Assembly (NCBI GenBank): GCA_030374805.1
Contig: JARGSG010000057.1
Coordinates: forward strand, 310,001 to 374,000
Source: Gracilaria gracilis
Lineage: Eukaryota; Rhodophyta; Florideophyceae; Gracilariales; Gracilariaceae
DNA: 64,000 bases
Direction of reading: 5' to 3'
Shown: in pieces, positions 62,851-64,000 of the stretch
Numbering within the stretch: position 1 is the stretch's first letter
Layout: each line of letters begins with the position of its first letter
Position numbers and translations under genes: made by a program
Notes under the pieces: model-generated
Databases searched by the model: none
Told to the model about the DNA's origin: nothing
What the model saw: only the letters and a program-made list of their open reading frames with translations

Positions 62851-63363
62851 ACTAGTGCCATTGGGCTGGGTTTTAGACGAGTACAGCATTTCCACATGAG
62901 CGTTCGTTGGAGCAAAGATTGTCAACCTTCTTACTATCTTCCTCGGACTATAGGCACACGTCAGAATTACCAATCATTTGTAAAATGGAGACGAACTGCA
63001 AACCTTAACAGTTGTTTGGTTTCTATCAAGGGTTTAACTTGGCAACATTCGATGACATGACCGTGATGCCCAGTTATATGGGCCGCGGCAAATGCGTTCT
63101 TGATAGCTAGCCCAACGTAGTTCTCGTTTGTGCGAAACTATCTATGTCGCTGTATACACACTGAAGAAAGCAAATTGATTACTGAAGTGATGAAAGTCGG
63201 AAACCGAGAAGCGGCCTTGACATATACACGTCAGCCGTGTACAACCATCTCATGGGAAAAATTTAGTTTCTTCATCGTAAGAGTTCGTTACATGCTCTTT
63301 TCTTTACACCTTGCCATTGCCGTGCTTAAGAAACAGCGTACCAACCAGTGCGTTATGCGAGTT
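62851..63363. other. Convergent spacer; nothing seen
   Basis: 3' flanks of the putative mitochondrial protein gene and of protoporphyrinogen oxidase. Confidence 0.4.
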
Positions 63364-64000
63364 TCATTTAGGCATTGTCACTTGGAGATACTCGATAATG
63401 CGCTCAGCGGATTTGAGACCAGATAACAACGCATCTGGCAACCCCACTCCGCCCCGATAGTTTCCACCCAGTACGAGACCAGGAGCACGTCTTTCCACTT
63501 GTGCCATCGTGTTAAGAGCAGAGTCATACCCTGGGTGATACTGTGGTATACCTTTTGGCCAGTTCTTAACTTCAGAATGAAACGGCTTTCCTGTGATTCC
63601 AAGCACCTGCTGCACTTCTTTCGTTGCCGTCTCTACTATCTCGTTGGATGAGCGGGTTACAATATCCGGGGTCCTGCTTCCTCCAAGGTATACGGTTAGG
63701 TATACTTTGCTCGGATCTTCTGCACGAGATGGGTAGTTAGATGATGTGAAGTTGATGCCCAACACCTTCTTTTCTTCCTTGGAAGGTAGTAACACTCCAA
63801 AGCCATCTAGACGCGAGCTTACTTGGCTCCGATCGAATCCAAGCACGGTGACAGAAACAGGGGCGTACATAACGCGATCTGCAAGCTTCTTGAACCCTTT
63901 TTCGATGGCCTCAACGTTGGATTCAATTGCACCTAAAGCATGAACCGGTATAGTAGAAATCACAGCATCATACTTTCCGCGTCCATTAATACGCCAAGCT
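63364..64000 (-). CDS. PPOX: Protoporphyrinogen oxidase, C-terminal part (runs off window)
   Basis: The frame is open to the right edge, so the N-terminal FAD-binding half lies outside. Visible are YDAVISTIPVHAL, YAPVSVTVLGF, GFGVLLPSKEEKKVLGINFTSSNYPSRA, VYLTVYLGG and the C-terminal FAD-contact region GLVLGGNYRGGVGLPDALLSG, all as in the plant/HemY-type oxygen-dependent enzyme. It oxidises protoporphyrinogen IX to protoporphyrin IX, the last common step of haem and chlorophyll synthesis, in the plastid or mitochondrion. Stop codon TGA at 63364-63366. Confidence 0.95.
   Translation of the reverse strand, partial: AWRINGRGKYDAVISTIPVHALGAIESNVEAIEKGFKKLADRVMYAPVSVTVLGFDRSQVSSRLDGFGVLLPSKEEKKVLGINFTSSNYPSRAEDPSKVYLTVYLGGSRTPDIVTRSSNEIVETATKEVQQVLGITGKPFHSEVKNWPKGIPQYHPGYDSALNTMAQVERRAPGLVLGGNYRGGVGLPDALLSGLKSAERIIEYLQVTMPK

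Noticed and set aside
1-64000. CRISPR arrays, bacterial operons, ribosome-binding sites
   Set aside because: Gene content and spliced structure are eukaryotic; no regularly spaced short repeats of CRISPR type were seen.

Overview
This is nuclear DNA of a eukaryote. The host genes are mostly single-exon, large and closely packed in islands, and are separated by LTR retrotransposons and one hAT DNA transposon. A eukaryotic ribosomal protein (uS13/RPS18), BMS1, REXO4 and protoporphyrinogen oxidase rule out a prokaryote. The intron-poor genes, the abundance of Ty3 chromovirus and Ty1/copia elements, a pseudokinase-Sel1 protein, and a gene resembling a conserved plastid-lineage family suggest a florideophyte red alga (Chondrus-like). 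That placement is inference, since no database was searched.

Left half (1-26.5 kb) is a transposon graveyard. 330-5735 is a badly decayed Ty3/gypsy chromovirus mosaic. 6.0-7.4 kb holds a decayed coiled-coil gene (- strand) with a 12-bp minisatellite. 7696-8463 is a ketopantoate-reductase-like gene broken by one TGA and by the truncated end of a Ty1/copia element lying on the - strand (8.44-13.54 kb; partial pol, gag, an extra zinc-finger ORF and a palindrome-rich LTR promoter). 13543-25059 is a complete chromovirus with 851-bp LTRs (11 differences), a 5-bp target duplication (TTTAC), gag and pol each carrying one nonsense codon, and an antisense accessory ORF between pol and the 3' LTR. The same accessory protein is recognisable in the decayed element at 0.5-2.1 kb, where it lies on the same strand as the reverse transcriptase. 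This accessory protein is the most novel item in the window. A 160-bp tandem repeat and an old LTR remnant follow.

The middle (27.7-31.8 kb) is a membrane-protein gene cut exactly in frame by a 2630-bp hAT transposon with a perfect 8-bp target duplication (TTGAAAGT) and 10-bp terminal inverted repeats. 33.6-35.7 kb holds a very GC-rich promoter (phased CACGTG boxes, alternating CG tract) and a secreted protein with three 10-cysteine repeats and a kelch propeller.

Right half (38.5-64 kb) is a gene island: GT61-type glycosyltransferase, 3-methyladenine DNA glycosylase I, a CxxC/zinc-finger protein with an RNase H-like look, a fucosyltransferase-like protein, a spliced 80-residue microprotein (the only clear intron seen), BMS1, a pseudokinase with Sel1-like repeats, a four-helix membrane protein, a plastid-lineage conserved protein, RPS18, REXO4, a putative mitochondrial protein, and the C-terminal part of protoporphyrinogen oxidase running off the right edge. 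The neighbours do not form a pathway; several are ribosome-related (BMS1, RPS18, REXO4).
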